From: Curtobacterium luteum
Lineage (GTDB): Bacteria > Actinomycetota > Actinomycetes > Actinomycetales > Microbacteriaceae
Length of the DNA stretch: 64,000 nucleotides
NCBI RefSeq assembly: GCF_014646995.1
Contig: NZ_BMOI01000001.1
Span: 397,018 to 461,017 of the forward strand
Reading direction: 5' to 3'
Shown: in pieces, positions 33,856 to 42,661 of the stretch
How positions within the stretch are numbered: position 1 is the stretch's first letter
How the letters are laid out: every line of letters starts with the position of its first letter
The notes under the pieces: generated by a model
Told to the model about the DNA's origin: nothing
Seen by the model: the letters and a program-made list of their open reading frames with translations, nothing else
Database searches by the model: none
Made by a program: the position numbers and the translations under genes

Positions 33856-34887
33856 TCAGAACGTCGCGACCGTCATCCCCGACCCGACGGCCGGGCGGTC
33901 CATCGCCAGGATCGCCTCGGGCAGCTCGTCGAAGCCGATCGTCCGACCGATCGAGTCCGCCGGACGCAACCGACCTGCCACGACGTCGTCCAGCATGGCT
34001 GCGTACTCCCGCACGCCGATCCCGTGGCTCCCGAGGATCTCGAGCTCGTCACCGATCACCCGGCCCATCGGGATGGCCGGGGTCGCCTCGTCGCCGAGCA
34101 GCAGCCCCACCTGCACGTGCCGACCGCGCGGCCGCAGGGTCCCGACGGCCGCGACCGACGTCGCCCGACTCCCGAAGGCGTCGACGGAGACGTGCGCGCC
34201 ACCGCCGGTCAGCGTCCGGATCGCCCCGACGGCCCCGGCATCCATGGGCACGGTCGCCGCACCGAGGGCTGCAGCACGCTCGAGCGCAGCGGGCGAGATG
34301 TCGGACGCCACGACGCGGGCGCCCGCGGCGACGGCGACCTGGACGGTGGAGAGGCCGACGCCGCCGCAGCCGAAGACGGAGACCCACTCACCTGCGGTCA
34401 CCCGTCCCACTGCGTGGAGTGCGTGGTAGGCCGTACCGAACCGGCAGCCCAGGCTCGCGGCCTCCGCGAAGCCGACCTCGTCCGGCAGCGCGACGACGTT
34501 GAGGTCGGCGTGCGGCACCGCGACGAACTCGGCGTAGGAGCCGGCGAGGTCGAACCCGGGTTGCTGCTGCGCCGTGCACACCTGCGTCGCCCCTGCACGA
34601 CACTGCTCGCAGGTCCCGCACGCGAAGATGAACGGCGCCGTGACGCGGTCCCCCACCGCGACCCGTCGGACCTCGGCCCCGACGGCGGCGACCTCGCCCG
34701 CGAACTCGTGTCCGGGCACGTGCGGCAGTGTCACCGAGTCGTCGTGCCCCTTCCAGGCGTGCCAGTCGCTCCGGCAGACGCCGGTCGCGCGCACCCGGAC
34801 GAGGACGCCGTGCGGCGGCAGGTCCGGCCCGGGGACCTCGACGACGGCGGGGACGGAACCGAACTCGGAGTACTGCACTGCTCGCAC
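33856..34887 (-). CDS. Zinc-dependent alcohol dehydrogenase family protein
   Basis: NAD(P)-dependent medium-chain dehydrogenase of 343 residues. Catalytic zinc ligands are in ATGVCRSDWHAWKG and PGHEFAG; the structural zinc loop has CGTCEQCRAGATQVC near residue 95; the Rossmann motif is SVFGCGGVGLSTVQV near 170. GTG 34887 is preferred over the upstream in-frame starts because a CATGAT -10 box lies 6 bases before it. It is divergent from copC with only 44 bases between start codons. Substrate unknown. Unlike the dehydrogenase relic at 8 kb, this copy is intact. Confidence 0.9.
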   Translation of the reverse strand: MRAVQYSEFGSVPAVVEVPGPDLPPHGVLVRVRATGVCRSDWHAWKGHDDSVTLPHVPGHEFAGEVAAVGAEVRRVAVGDRVTAPFIFACGTCEQCRAGATQVCTAQQQPGFDLAGSYAEFVAVPHADLNVVALPDEVGFAEAASLGCRFGTAYHALHAVGRVTAGEWVSVFGCGGVGLSTVQVAVAAGARVVASDISPAALERAAALGAATVPMDAGAVGAIRTLTGGGAHVSVDAFGSRATSVAAVGTLRPRGRHVQVGLLLGDEATPAIPMGRVIGDELEILGSHGIGVREYAAMLDDVVAGRLRPADSIGRTIGFDELPEAILAMDRPAVGSGMTVATF

Positions 34888-34893
34888 CCGCCC

Positions 34894-34899
34894 ATCATG
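34894..34899 (-). promoter_or_regulatory. -10 box of the alcohol dehydrogenase gene
   Basis: CATGAT on the minus strand, 6 bases before GTG 34887; faces the copC promoter 20 bases away. Confidence 0.42.
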
Positions 34900-34918
34900 G
34901 CAGGTCGGTCGTACCCCG

Positions 34919-34924
34919 TAGGCT
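34919..34924 (+). promoter_or_regulatory. -10 box of copC
   Basis: TAGGCT, 7 bases before ATG 34932; leaderless. Confidence 0.52.
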
Positions 34925-34931
34925 CCTGAGC

Positions 34932-35579
34932 ATGCGTTCACGGTCCATCCTCGTCACACTGCTCCTCGTCGCGCTGGCGACCCTGGTGGGAGCGGCGCCG
35001 GCGAGCGCGCACTCGGCGCTTGTCTCGAGCGACCCGGCGGCGGAGGGCACCGTGTCCGCGCCGCTCGACCGGGTGACCCTCACCTTCTCCGAGGCGCCGT
35101 TGGCCGGGCTCGACGCCGGACTCCGCATCGAGGTCCGCGACGGCCAGGGCGCCGACGTCTCGACCGGTGACGTCGAGGTGTCCGGCACGGCGATGTCCAA
35201 GGCCGTCGACCTCGGGTCCGGGCGGTACCGCGTGCTCTGGCGGTACGTCTCCCCCGACGGGCACCCGATCACCGGCGAGTACGGCTTCACCGCGTCGCTC
35301 CCGATGCGGACGCCGTCGCCCACGGCATCGTCGACGGCTCCCGTCACGCCGTCGGCCGCGGCCTCCTCCGGCGCATCCGCGGCGGCGGCCACGGCCACGG
35401 CCACCGCTGCGCCGGCAGGCGCGACGACGCACGCCGGGCACTCCAGCGGACTGGTCTGGGTCATCGGCGGGCTCGCCGTGGTGGTCGCGATCGTCGCAGC
35501 GGTCACCGCGGTCCTGCGTCGGCGCGGCGGGCGGGGTCGGCCGCGGGGCGCAGCGTCGGTCGACGACGCCGGGCGCTGA
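34932..35579 (+). CDS. CopC-domain copper resistance protein
   Basis: Exported copper-binding protein of 215 residues. The signal peptide (ILVTLLLVALATLVGAAPASA) should be cut before AHSALV or HSALV, exposing the N-terminal histidine that ligates copper in CopC. The CopC beta-sandwich spans about 27-120 and includes a late GHPITGEYGF motif with another ligand. A Thr/Ala/Ser-rich linker, a membrane helix (VWVIGGLAVVVAIVAAV) and a basic tail anchor it. No copD lies beside it. Function in copper handling is inferred from family. Confidence 0.88.
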   Translation: MRSRSILVTLLLVALATLVGAAPASAHSALVSSDPAAEGTVSAPLDRVTLTFSEAPLAGLDAGLRIEVRDGQGADVSTGDVEVSGTAMSKAVDLGSGRYRVLWRYVSPDGHPITGEYGFTASLPMRTPSPTASSTAPVTPSAAASSGASAAAATATATAAPAGATTHAGHSSGLVWVIGGLAVVVAIVAAVTAVLRRRGGRGRPRGAASVDDAGR

Positions 35580-35607
35580 CGCGCCGGACGCCTACACGCC
35601 GGTGGTC

Positions 35608-35623
35608 CGGCCTGGAGGCACGG
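35608..35623 (+). repeat. Dispersed repeat copy between copC and fabF
   Basis: CGGCCTGGAGGCACGG followed by ATCGCCGCCGCC; the same 16-mer occurs inverted at 18951 and in dhaM. Confidence 0.75.
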
Positions 35624-35654
35624 ATCGCCGCCGCCACGCCCGTCACGCGGGTGG

Positions 35655-36875
35655 TCAGGCAGCCGTGAACACGAGCGAGGCGTTCTGGCCGCCGAACCCG
35701 AACGAGTTGTTGAGTGCGGCACCGACTCGACCGCGTCGAGCCTGCCCGGCCACGACGTCGAGGTCGATCGCCGGGTCCAGCCGGTCGAGGTTGAGCGTCG
35801 GCGGGACGGTGCCGGTCTCGATCGCGCGGACGGCCAGGATCGACTCCACGGCACCGGCCGCGCCGAAGAGGTGGCCGATGGCACTCTTGGGCGCGGACAC
35901 CGCGGCCCCGGTACCGACGACCCGGGCGATCGCGGCGGCCTCACCGACGTCCCCGACCGGGGTGCTCGTCGCGTGGGCGTTCACGTGGTCGATGTCGGAG
36001 CCGACGAGCCCGGCCATCCGGACCGCGGCGCGCATCGCCCGCTCCTGCTCGCTGCCGTCGGCGAGCGGGGCGGTGATGTGGTGCGCGTCCGAGGTGACCG
36101 CCCAGCCTGCGAGCCGGCCGTGGGTGCGTGCGGCGCGGGCGCGAGCGTGCTCGGCACGTTCGAGCACGACCATCCCGGCACCCTCGCCGAGCACGAAGCC
36201 CCGCCGGTCGACGTCGAACGGTCGCGACAGCGTCGTCGGGTCGTCGTCGCCGGGCTTCGCGAGGGCCTGCGACTGTGCGAACGAGGCCATGGTGACCGGG
36301 GTGACCGCGGCCTCGGTCCCGCCGGCGACCACCACGTCGGCCTCCCCGGTCGCGATGAGGCGCGCGGCGGTCGCGATCGCTTCGGCGCCGGACGCACACG
36401 CCGAGACCGTGGTGTAGGCGCCCGCCCGAGCTCCGAGCTCGATGCTGATCTGTGCCGCGGCCCCGTTCGCCATGAGCATCGGGACGGCTCGGGGCGAGAC
36501 GCGCCGGGCTCCGGCGTCCCCGAGGACGTCGTGCGCGTCGAGGAGCGTCTCCACTCCCCCGATGCCCGTGCCGACCACCACGGCGAGCCGGTCGCCGTCG
36601 ACCTCGGGGGTGCCCGCGTCGGCCCAGGCTTCCTGTGCGGCGACGAGCGCGAGCTGTTGACTGCGGTCGAGTCGGGCGGCGCGGACTCGTCCGAGGGCTG
36701 CATCGGCGTCGAGGCGCGCGTCGGCGCCCACGCGGATCGGCACGCGGTCCCAGAGGTCGCCCTCGCGCTCGAGGACGTGCACCCCCGAACGGCCCGCGAC
36801 GAGCGCGTCCCAGAGCGCGTCCACACCGTGGCCGAACGGGGAGACGGTGCCGTACCCGGTGATGACGATGTCCAC
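35655..36875 (-). CDS. fabF: Beta-ketoacyl-ACP synthase II
   Basis: Condensing enzyme of fatty-acid synthesis, 406 residues. The thiolase-fold active site is complete: nucleophile Cys in VSACASGAEAIA near residue 160, His in NAHATSTPVGD near 295, and His in KSAIGHLFGAAG near 332; the glycine-rich NNSFGFGGQNAS closes the fold. GTG 36875 has GGAGG 6 bases upstream. The gene stands alone, away from a fab cluster, and is divergent from a TetR regulator whose operators cover the shared promoter. It could also serve a polyketide or specialised lipid route. Confidence 0.9.
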   Translation of the reverse strand: MDIVITGYGTVSPFGHGVDALWDALVAGRSGVHVLEREGDLWDRVPIRVGADARLDADAALGRVRAARLDRSQQLALVAAQEAWADAGTPEVDGDRLAVVVGTGIGGVETLLDAHDVLGDAGARRVSPRAVPMLMANGAAAQISIELGARAGAYTTVSACASGAEAIATAARLIATGEADVVVAGGTEAAVTPVTMASFAQSQALAKPGDDDPTTLSRPFDVDRRGFVLGEGAGMVVLERAEHARARAARTHGRLAGWAVTSDAHHITAPLADGSEQERAMRAAVRMAGLVGSDIDHVNAHATSTPVGDVGEAAAIARVVGTGAAVSAPKSAIGHLFGAAGAVESILAVRAIETGTVPPTLNLDRLDPAIDLDVVAGQARRGRVGAALNNSFGFGGQNASLVFTAA

Positions 36876-36889
36876 GCGGAACCTCCTGC

Positions 36890-36904
36890 TTGTACGTTGA
36901 ACAA
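36890..36904. promoter_or_regulatory. TetR operator 1 (fabF/tetR)
   Basis: TTGTAC-GTT-GAACAA, one mismatch from a perfect palindrome; same layout as operator 2, centred 21 bases away. Confidence 0.62.
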
Positions 36905-36926
36905 GTTGAGTTGTACCACGTACAAT
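36897..36926 (+). promoter_or_regulatory. Promoter of the tetR gene
   Basis: TTGAAC (36897-36902), an 18-base spacer and TACAAT (36921-36926); ATG follows after 6 bases. Both hexamers overlap operators, implying autorepression. Confidence 0.65.
36911..36925. promoter_or_regulatory. TetR operator 2 (fabF/tetR)
   Basis: TTGTAC-CAC-GTACAA is a perfect palindrome overlapping the tetR -10 box. Confidence 0.75.
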
Positions 36927-36932
36927 TCCGAC

Positions 36933-37502
36933 ATGGCAACCGACGGGGACGGCACGACCGCACGCGGGACCGCGACACGGGCACGGATCATCGCGGCGAC
37001 CGCCGGGCTCCTCGCGGCGGGTGCGTCGACCGAGGTCACGGTGAGTGCGATCGCGCGTGCGGCCGGCGTCTACCCGAACCAGATCACGCACCACTTCGGA
37101 TCGAAGGACCGCCTCGTCCTCGACGCCGCGTTCACGCTCTTCCTCCGGGACACGAGCCGGATGCAGGCGGCGGGACGACGGGTCGCGTCGGCCGAGGCGT
37201 TCCGCAACCTGCTCGCTCGCACCGCCCTGGCGATGCCGTCGCTCCCCCTCGTCGTCGGGGCGCTCGCGACCGGCGGGCCGGAGCGGAGCGCGCAGCTCCT
37301 CGACCTGCTCTTCCGCCGGTCGGAGCGCTACCTCGCCCGGGTGGCCGCCGACCGAGGGTGGGCCGCCGGAGCGCTGGCACGCGACGTCCGGACGTTCTGG
37401 AGTGCGGCGTTCGGCGCCGCGCTGCTCCGTGCAGCCGGCGTCGCGGGCACTCCTGAGGACGTCGACCTCGCGTCGACCCTCTCGGTCACCGCCGTGCGAT
37501 GA
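36933..37502 (+). CDS. TetR/AcrR family transcriptional regulator
   Basis: Dimeric repressor of 189 residues. The helix-turn-helix spans about residues 14-60 (RARIIAATAGLLAAGASTEV, then VSAIARAAGVYPNQITHHFGSKDRLVLDA), with the motif HHFGSKDRL typical of TetR. The C-terminal ligand domain is all-helical and unassigned. ATG 36933 is fixed by TACAAT 6 bases upstream. Its divergent neighbour is fabF and paired operators cover the gap, so it probably controls fabF and itself, perhaps sensing an acyl compound. Confidence 0.9.
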   Translation: MATDGDGTTARGTATRARIIAATAGLLAAGASTEVTVSAIARAAGVYPNQITHHFGSKDRLVLDAAFTLFLRDTSRMQAAGRRVASAEAFRNLLARTALAMPSLPLVVGALATGGPERSAQLLDLLFRRSERYLARVAADRGWAAGALARDVRTFWSAAFGAALLRAAGVAGTPEDVDLASTLSVTAVR

Positions 37503-37514
37503 CCGACCGCGGCG

Positions 37515-38231
37515 TCACTCGCCGAAGCCGGACCGCACGAGCGCGACGAGGGCGTCCACTGCCTGCCGGGCGTCCGGACCGGACGCCTCGACCGAGACCG
37601 TCGCGCCCTTCGGCAGCGCCAACGCCATGATCGCGAGCAGGCTCTTCGCGTCGACGTCGTTCACCCGGACCCGCGCCTCGAAGCGCGCGGCCGTCTTCAC
37701 GAACTCCGCAGCGGGCCGGGCGTGCAGCCCGCTCTCGTTCACCAGCTCGACGGCGGCCGACGCGACAGCGCCGTCGGAGGACCCGGCCGTCTCGTCGACT
37801 GCAGCCGGCGTGGGGTCCGGTGCCGTGCCTCCAGGCCGGTCCGTGTCGGGGGTGCCCGCGGCACTCGCGGCGGCCGTGAGCACCGCCGTGACGTCACCGC
37901 CGGTCTGGGCGGCGACCGCCGCGGCCACCGTGCCCTCGACGAGGGGTGCCGGTGAGACGTGGACACGCGCGCGGTCGTCCTCGTCGAGGAAGTCGAGCGC
38001 CGTCTCGGTCGTGAGGTAGGCCGACCCGAGGTCGCACAGGACGACGATCCCGTCGGTGTCGCGGAGTTCCTCGAGCCCGGCGGTGATCGCCTCGAACGAC
38101 GTGCCGATCCCGCCGTCCTCGGTGCCGCCGGCCGCGACGAGCGGCACGTCCGCCGCCATCTGGCGCGCCAGCTCCACCGTGCCGGTCGCGACCGACGCGC
38201 TGTGCGAGACGACGAGGATGCCGACGGTCAC
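37515..38231 (-). CDS. dhaM: PTS-dependent dihydroxyacetone kinase phosphoryl donor DhaM
   Basis: Passes phosphate from the PTS to DhaL-ADP, 238 residues. The N-terminal EIIA-Man-like domain carries the phospho-histidine in LVVSHSASVATG (His10). An Ala/Pro/Thr-rich linker spans about 122-155. The C-terminal HPr domain has ESGLHARPAAEFVK with the phospho-histidine, and ends near GFGE. It lacks the EI-like domain of the E. coli protein. The linker contains a dispersed-repeat copy. The GTG start overlaps the dhaL stop. Confidence 0.93.
   Translation of the reverse strand: MTVGILVVSHSASVATGTVELARQMAADVPLVAAGGTEDGGIGTSFEAITAGLEELRDTDGIVVLCDLGSAYLTTETALDFLDEDDRARVHVSPAPLVEGTVAAAVAAQTGGDVTAVLTAAASAAGTPDTDRPGGTAPDPTPAAVDETAGSSDGAVASAAVELVNESGLHARPAAEFVKTAARFEARVRVNDVDAKSLLAIMALALPKGATVSVEASGPDARQAVDALVALVRSGFGE
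37823..37838 (-). repeat. Dispersed repeat copy inside the dhaM linker
   Basis: On the minus strand CGGCCTGGAGGCACGG, identical to the copy at 35608. It encodes about residues 131-137 (DRPGGTA) between the two DhaM domains. Confidence 0.78.
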
Positions 38232-38854
38232 GCGGCGTCCACCGCGGCGCGGAGGAGGTACACCGAGGACTGGGCCCCCGGATCGCGGTGCCCGACGGCA
38301 CGCTCGCCGAGGTAGCTCGCACGGCCCTTCCGCGCCACGAGGGCGTCCGTCGACTCGGCGCCGGTCGCCGCGGCGTCGGCCGCGGCCGCGAGGACCTGCT
38401 CCGGGCTGGCGCCCTCACCGGCGGCGGCAGCGGCCGCGTCGACCGCCGGGGTCCAGGCGTCGACCATGGTCTTGTCGCCGACCTCGGCCTTGCCGCGGGA
38501 CACGATGCCGTCACGCGCTGCCGTGAGGACCGCGACGAGGGCGTCGGCGTCGAGCGCCTCGGCCTCCCCCGCGGCCTGGGCGGCCTTGAGGTACGCCGTG
38601 CCGAAGAGCGGTCCGGCCGCGCCGCCGACCGTGGAGATCAGCTTCGTCGCGACGGTCTTGAAGACCGCTCCGGGGGTGTCGAACGAGCCGGCGTCGACGG
38701 CTTCGACCACGGCGCGGAAGCCCCGGTCGAGGTTCTCGCCGTGGTCGCCGTCGCCGATCTCCCGGTCGAGCGTGACGAGCTCGGCGCGGTGGTTGTCGAT
38801 GGTCGCTGCCGAGCGACGCACCCAGTCGATGGCCCATGCGGTGTCGAGCGCCAA
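38228..38854 (-). CDS. dhaL: Dihydroxyacetone kinase ADP-binding subunit DhaL
   Basis: Holds ADP as a permanent cofactor that DhaM rephosphorylates and transfers phosphate to dihydroxyacetone on DhaK; 208 residues. Metal-binding aspartates appear in TLDREIGDGDHGENLDRGF near residue 32; glycine-rich STVGGAAGPLFGTAYLKAA and KAEVGDKTMVDAWTPAV complete the nucleotide site. The frame extends far upstream but without similarity; TTG 38854 is the likely start, with AGGAAGGGA 7 bases upstream. It lies between dhaK and dhaM in one operon. Confidence 0.9.
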   Translation of the reverse strand: MALDTAWAIDWVRRSAATIDNHRAELVTLDREIGDGDHGENLDRGFRAVVEAVDAGSFDTPGAVFKTVATKLISTVGGAAGPLFGTAYLKAAQAAGEAEALDADALVAVLTAARDGIVSRGKAEVGDKTMVDAWTPAVDAAAAAAGEGASPEQVLAAAADAAATGAESTDALVARKGRASYLGERAVGHRDPGAQSSVYLLRAAVDAA

Positions 38855-38913
38855 TGCGGTGTCCCTTCCTGCGGCCGGCCCGTGTCCCGGGCCGGGGTCG
38901 TGGTCCGGCGGGG

Positions 38914-39915
38914 TCAGCGGCCCCAGCGCAGGGCCGGCGTCTCCACCGGGGCGTCCCAGAGTGCGGTGAGTTCGTCGTCGAGCACCGTGACGGTCAACGA
39001 GAACCCCTGCATCTCGAGGGACGTGACGTAGTTGCCCACCAAGCTGCGCGTGACCTCGTGGCCGCGGGCGGAGAGGACCTCCTCGGCGCGTCGGTAGGCG
39101 ATGTAGAGCTCGGACTGCGGCGTCCCGCCCATGCCGTTCACGAGGAGCAGCAGCTTCGAGCCCGCGGGGGCGTCGAGGTCGGTGAGGATCGGCTCGAGCA
39201 CCCGGTCGACCAGCTCGTCCGCCGGCGCCATCGGGATGCGCTCGCGCCCCGGTTCGCCGTGGATGCCGATGCCGAGCTCGACCTCGTCGTCCGCGAGCGT
39301 GAACGACGGCTCGCCGGCGTGCGGCACCGTGCCGGAGGACAGGGCGAGCCCCATGGACCGGGTGACCTCGTTGACGTGGCGCGCGACCGCGGCGACGGCA
39401 TCCAGGTCGTCCCCGCGCTCGGCCGCGGCACCGGCGCACTTCTCGACGACCACGGTCCCGGCGACCCCGCGGCGGCCGGCCGTGTACAGCGAGTCCTGCA
39501 CGGCGACGTCGTCGTCGACGACGACGGACTCGACGCGGACGTCGTCCATCCCGGCGAGCTCGGCCGCGGTCTCGAAGTTGAGCACGTCGCCCGTGTAGTT
39601 CTTGACGATGTGGAGCACGCCCGCTCCCCCGTCGACGGCCTTCGTCGCCGCGACGATCGGGTCCGGGGTGGGACTCGTGAACACCGGCCCGGGGACGGCC
39701 GCGTCGAGCATGCCGTACCCGACGAACCCGGCGTGGAGTGGTTCGTGCCCGCTGCCCCCGCCGCTGACGATCCCGACCTTGCCGGAGACCGGTGCGTCCG
39801 CCCGGTGGAGGTGGATCGGGTCCTCGACCAGGACCACGTGCCCGGCGTGTGCACGGGCGAAGCCGCGGACGGTCTCGTCGACCACGGCGTGCGGGTCGTT
39901 GATGAGCTTCTTCAT
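38914..39915 (-). CDS. dhaK: Dihydroxyacetone kinase substrate-binding subunit DhaK
   Basis: Binds dihydroxyacetone covalently through a histidine, here His219 in [12 protein letters not shown]; 333 residues. Other conserved stretches are [21 protein letters not shown] (first part SGGGSGHEP) and [16 protein letters not shown], with the substrate-pocket residues. First gene of the dhaKLM operon, and divergent from glpF. Together the three proteins phosphorylate dihydroxyacetone from glycerol oxidation using PTS phosphate. ATG 39915 has no strong ribosome site but fits the family start (MKKLINDP). Confidence 0.95.
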   Translation of the reverse strand: MKKLINDPHAVVDETVRGFARAHAGHVVLVEDPIHLHRADAPVSGKVGIVSGGGSGHEPLHAGFVGYGMLDAAVPGPVFTSPTPDPIVAATKAVDGGAGVLHIVKNYTGDVLNFETAAELAGMDDVRVESVVVDDDVAVQDSLYTAGRRGVAGTVVVEKCAGAAAERGDDLDAVAAVARHVNEVTRSMGLALSSGTVPHAGEPSFTLADDEVELGIGIHGEPGRERIPMAPADELVDRVLEPILTDLDAPAGSKLLLLVNGMGGTPQSELYIAYRRAEEVLSARGHEVTRSLVGNYVTSLEMQGFSLTVTVLDDELTALWDAPVETPALRWGR

Positions 39916-39956
39916 GCGGAACTCCTTGTGTCGACGGTGACGCGTTCACCCTACAG

Positions 39957-39974
39957 CGGCCGACCGTTCGGCCG
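39957..39974. promoter_or_regulatory. Palindrome upstream of dhaK
   Basis: CGGCCGA-CCGT-TCGGCCG, perfect 7-bp arms, adjoining the first GTGCACG operator. It may be a hairpin or a further binding site. Confidence 0.45.
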
Positions 39975-39976
39975 AC

Positions 39977-39992
39977 GTGCACGTTCGTGCAC
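39977..39992. promoter_or_regulatory. Palindromic operator 1 in the dha-glp intergenic region
   Basis: GTGCACG-TT-CGTGCAC, perfect palindrome; second copy 65 bases away. Confidence 0.7.
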
Positions 39993-40042
39993 CATGTTCC
40001 AGGCCAGCAGCACCGCCAGAACGGGCGATCTCGCAGGCCAGA

Positions 40043-40056
40043 TGCACGTTCGTGCA
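40043..40056. promoter_or_regulatory. Palindromic operator 2 in the dha-glp intergenic region
   Basis: TGCACG-TT-CGTGCA, the same core as operator 1. The pair probably binds one regulator of dhaKLM and glpFK; that regulator is not encoded in the window. Confidence 0.7.
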
Positions 40057-40189
40057 CTTTCCCGCGGATCGCTCGCGATTCCGTCGCGGAGCCTTGATCC
40101 GCGTCAGTATGCTCGCCCCAATCACTCAACGGGGAGTGCCGGTCAGCAGCACCACCGGGACCCCCACCCTCACGCACTGGAGGTCACCG

Positions 40190-40915
40190 ATGGACGGCAT
40201 CGGCGTCAATTTCCTCTCCGAGCTCGTCGGTACGGCGATGCTCATCATCCTCGGTGGCGGTGTCGTCGCCGCCGTGTCCCTCACGAAGTCGAAGGGCTTC
40301 GGCGCGGGCTTCCTCATGGTCACGATCGGCTGGGGCTTCGCCGTCTTCGCCGGCGTCACGGTGTCGTACAGCTCGGGCGGTCAGCTCAACCCGGCGGTGA
40401 GCCTCGCGCTGGCCCTGCTCGGCAAGATCACCGTCGGCGAGATGTTCCTGTACTGGATCGCGCAGCTCATCGGCGCGGTCATCGGTGCGGTCATCGTCTG
40501 GCTCGCCTACAAGCTGCACTTCGACGAAGAGCCGGACCCGGCCGCCAAGCTCGGCGTGTTCTCGACCGGCCCGGCCATCCGCAGCTACGGCTGGAACCTC
40601 GTCACCGAGGTCATCGGCACCTTCGTCCTCGTGTTCGTCGTCCTCGCGTTCACGAACGGCGGCACGCCGAAGGAACTCGGCGCGGTCCCCGTCGCCTTCC
40701 TCGTCATCGCGATCGGCGTCTCGCTCGGTGGCCCCACCGGCTACGCCATCAACCCGGCCCGTGACCTCGGCCCCCGCCTCGCGCACGCCTTCCTGCCGAT
40801 CAAGGGCAAGGGCTCGAGCGACTGGTCCTACGCCTGGGTCCCGGTGGTCGGTCCGCTCATCGGCGGCGCACTCGCGGCCGGCGCCTCGACCTTCCTCCTG
40901 CCGATCGTCTCCTAG
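40190..40915 (+). CDS. glpF: Glycerol uptake facilitator (aquaglyceroporin)
   Basis: Major intrinsic protein of 241 residues with six membrane helices and two half-helices. The two NPA motifs are GGQLNPAVSLAL near residue 65 and GYAINPARDLGPRL near 185; the Asp after the second NPA (NPARD) is the hallmark of glycerol-conducting members. ATG 40190 has GGAGGT 6 bases upstream. First gene of glpFK, divergent from dhaKLM with a 274-base regulatory gap. Confidence 0.95.
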   Translation: MDGIGVNFLSELVGTAMLIILGGGVVAAVSLTKSKGFGAGFLMVTIGWGFAVFAGVTVSYSSGGQLNPAVSLALALLGKITVGEMFLYWIAQLIGAVIGAVIVWLAYKLHFDEEPDPAAKLGVFSTGPAIRSYGWNLVTEVIGTFVLVFVVLAFTNGGTPKELGAVPVAFLVIAIGVSLGGPTGYAINPARDLGPRLAHAFLPIKGKGSSDWSYAWVPVVGPLIGGALAAGASTFLLPIVS

Positions 40916-40992
40916 TCCTCTCCCTCTCTCACCACCGCCGCGGCCGGCACCGCTGCCGGCCGCGGCACACCCAACACCCGTAAGGAGCACCA

Positions 40993-42504
40993 ATGGCCGA
41001 CTACATCGTCGCCATCGACCAGGGCACCACCTCCACCCGAGCGATCGTGTTCGACCACTCCGGTTCGATCGTGTCCGTCGGACAGAAGGAACACGAGCAG
41101 ATCTTCCCGCGCGCGGGGTGGGTCGAGCACGACCCGATCGAGATCTGGGACAACACCCGCGAGGTCATCGGCCAGGCGCTCTCCCGCGCCGACATCACGC
41201 GGCACGACGTCGCAGCCGTCGGCATCACCAACCAGCGCGAGACCGCGGTGGTGTGGGACAAGACCACCGGCCAGCCCGTCTACAACGCGATCGTCTGGCA
41301 GGACACCCGCACGCAGTCGATCGTCGACAAGCTCGCCGACGGGGACACCGACCGGTACAAGTCGATCGTCGGGCTCCCGCTCGCGACCTACTTCTCCGGC
41401 ACGAAGATCGCCTGGATCCTCGAGAACGTCGACGGCGCGCGCGAGAAGGCCGAGGCCGGCGACCTCCTGTTCGGCACGACCGACACCTGGGTCCTCTGGA
41501 ACCTGACCGGCGGCGTCGACGGCGGCGTGCACAAGACGGACGTCACGAACGCCTCGCGCACCCTCTTCATGGACCTCGAGACGCTCTCGTGGCGCGACGA
41601 CATCCTGGCCGACTTCGGCGTGCCGGCGTCGATGCTCCCGGAGATCGTCAGCTCCTCCGAGGTCTACGGCCACGTCGAGTCGTCCAGCCTCCTCCGCGAG
41701 GTGCCGATCGCCGGCATCCTCGGCGACCAGCAGGCGGCCACGTTCGGCCAGGCGGCGTTCGACGAGGGCGAGTCGAAGAACACCTACGGCACCGGCAACT
41801 TCCTCATCTTCAACACGGGCACGGACATCGTCCGGTCGGAGAACGGCCTCCTCACCACCGTCGGCTACAAGCTCGGCGACCAGGAGACCCACTACGCGCT
41901 CGAGGGCTCGATCGCCGTCACGGGCTCGCTCATCCAGTGGCTCCGCGACAACCTCGGGCTCATCGGCAGCGCCCCGGAGGTCGAGGCCCTCGCCAAGACG
42001 GTCGAGGACAACGGCGGTGTGTACTTCGTCCCGGCGTTCTCGGGCCTGTTCGCGCCGTACTGGCGTCCGGACGCCCGCGGTGCGATCGTCGGCCTGACGC
42101 GCTTCGTCAACAAGGGGCACATCGCCCGCGCCGCCCTCGAGGCCACCGCGCTGCAGACCCGCGAGGTCCTCGACGCGGTGAACGCGGACTCCGGTGTGGA
42201 CCTGACGGAGCTCAAGGTCGACGGCGGCATGACCGCGAACGACGCGCTCATGCAGTTCCAGGCCGACATCCTGAACGTGCCCGTGGTGCGTCCCGTCGTC
42301 GCGGAGACCACCGCGCTCGGCGCCGCCTACGCGGCCGGTCTCGCCGTCGGGTTCTGGGCGAACCTCGACGAGCTCCGCGCCAACTGGCAGGAGGACAAGC
42401 GCTGGGAGCCGCAGCTCGACGAAGCCGAGCGCGAGCGCACGCTCCGGCTCTGGAAGAAGGCCGTCACCAAGACCTTCGACTGGGTCGACGAGGACGTGCA
42501 GTAG
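40993..42504 (+). CDS. glpK: Glycerol kinase
   Basis: FGGY-family kinase making glycerol 3-phosphate from glycerol and ATP, 503 residues, the usual length. The N-terminal phosphate-binding loop is [15 protein letters not shown]; substrate contacts are in [11 protein letters not shown] near 80 and YFSGTKIAW near 135; the C-terminal half has [13 protein letters not shown] near 240, YGTGNF near 262 and [17 protein letters not shown] near 410. AAGGAG precedes ATG 40993. It traps glycerol entering through GlpF. A strong hairpin terminator follows. Confidence 0.96.
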   Translation: MADYIVAIDQGTTSTRAIVFDHSGSIVSVGQKEHEQIFPRAGWVEHDPIEIWDNTREVIGQALSRADITRHDVAAVGITNQRETAVVWDKTTGQPVYNAIVWQDTRTQSIVDKLADGDTDRYKSIVGLPLATYFSGTKIAWILENVDGAREKAEAGDLLFGTTDTWVLWNLTGGVDGGVHKTDVTNASRTLFMDLETLSWRDDILADFGVPASMLPEIVSSSEVYGHVESSSLLREVPIAGILGDQQAATFGQAAFDEGESKNTYGTGNFLIFNTGTDIVRSENGLLTTVGYKLGDQETHYALEGSIAVTGSLIQWLRDNLGLIGSAPEVEALAKTVEDNGGVYFVPAFSGLFAPYWRPDARGAIVGLTRFVNKGHIARAALEATALQTREVLDAVNADSGVDLTELKVDGGMTANDALMQFQADILNVPVVRPVVAETTALGAAYAAGLAVGFWANLDELRANWQEDKRWEPQLDEAERERTLRLWKKAVTKTFDWVDEDVQ

Positions 42505-42526
42505 TCGTCGCCTGACGCGACCGCCT

Positions 42527-42567
42527 GGAGGCGCGGTGCCGGTCCACGAGACCGGCACCGCGCCTCC
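42527..42567. terminator. 18-bp terminator hairpin after glpK (dispersed repeat)
   Basis: GGAGGCGCGGTGCCGGTC (42527-42544) pairs perfectly with 42550-42567 around a 5-base loop. It lies between convergent glpK and trpD and belongs to the dispersed GGAGGC family. Confidence 0.85.
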
Positions 42568-42661
42568 CTGGCGTCGCGGTGGGCGCGGGGCGCCGTCGAC
42601 GACGCGAGTCGTGCCTGCGACGGCACGCGTCGTACCTGCGGGACCAGGTACGGGCGGCTCG

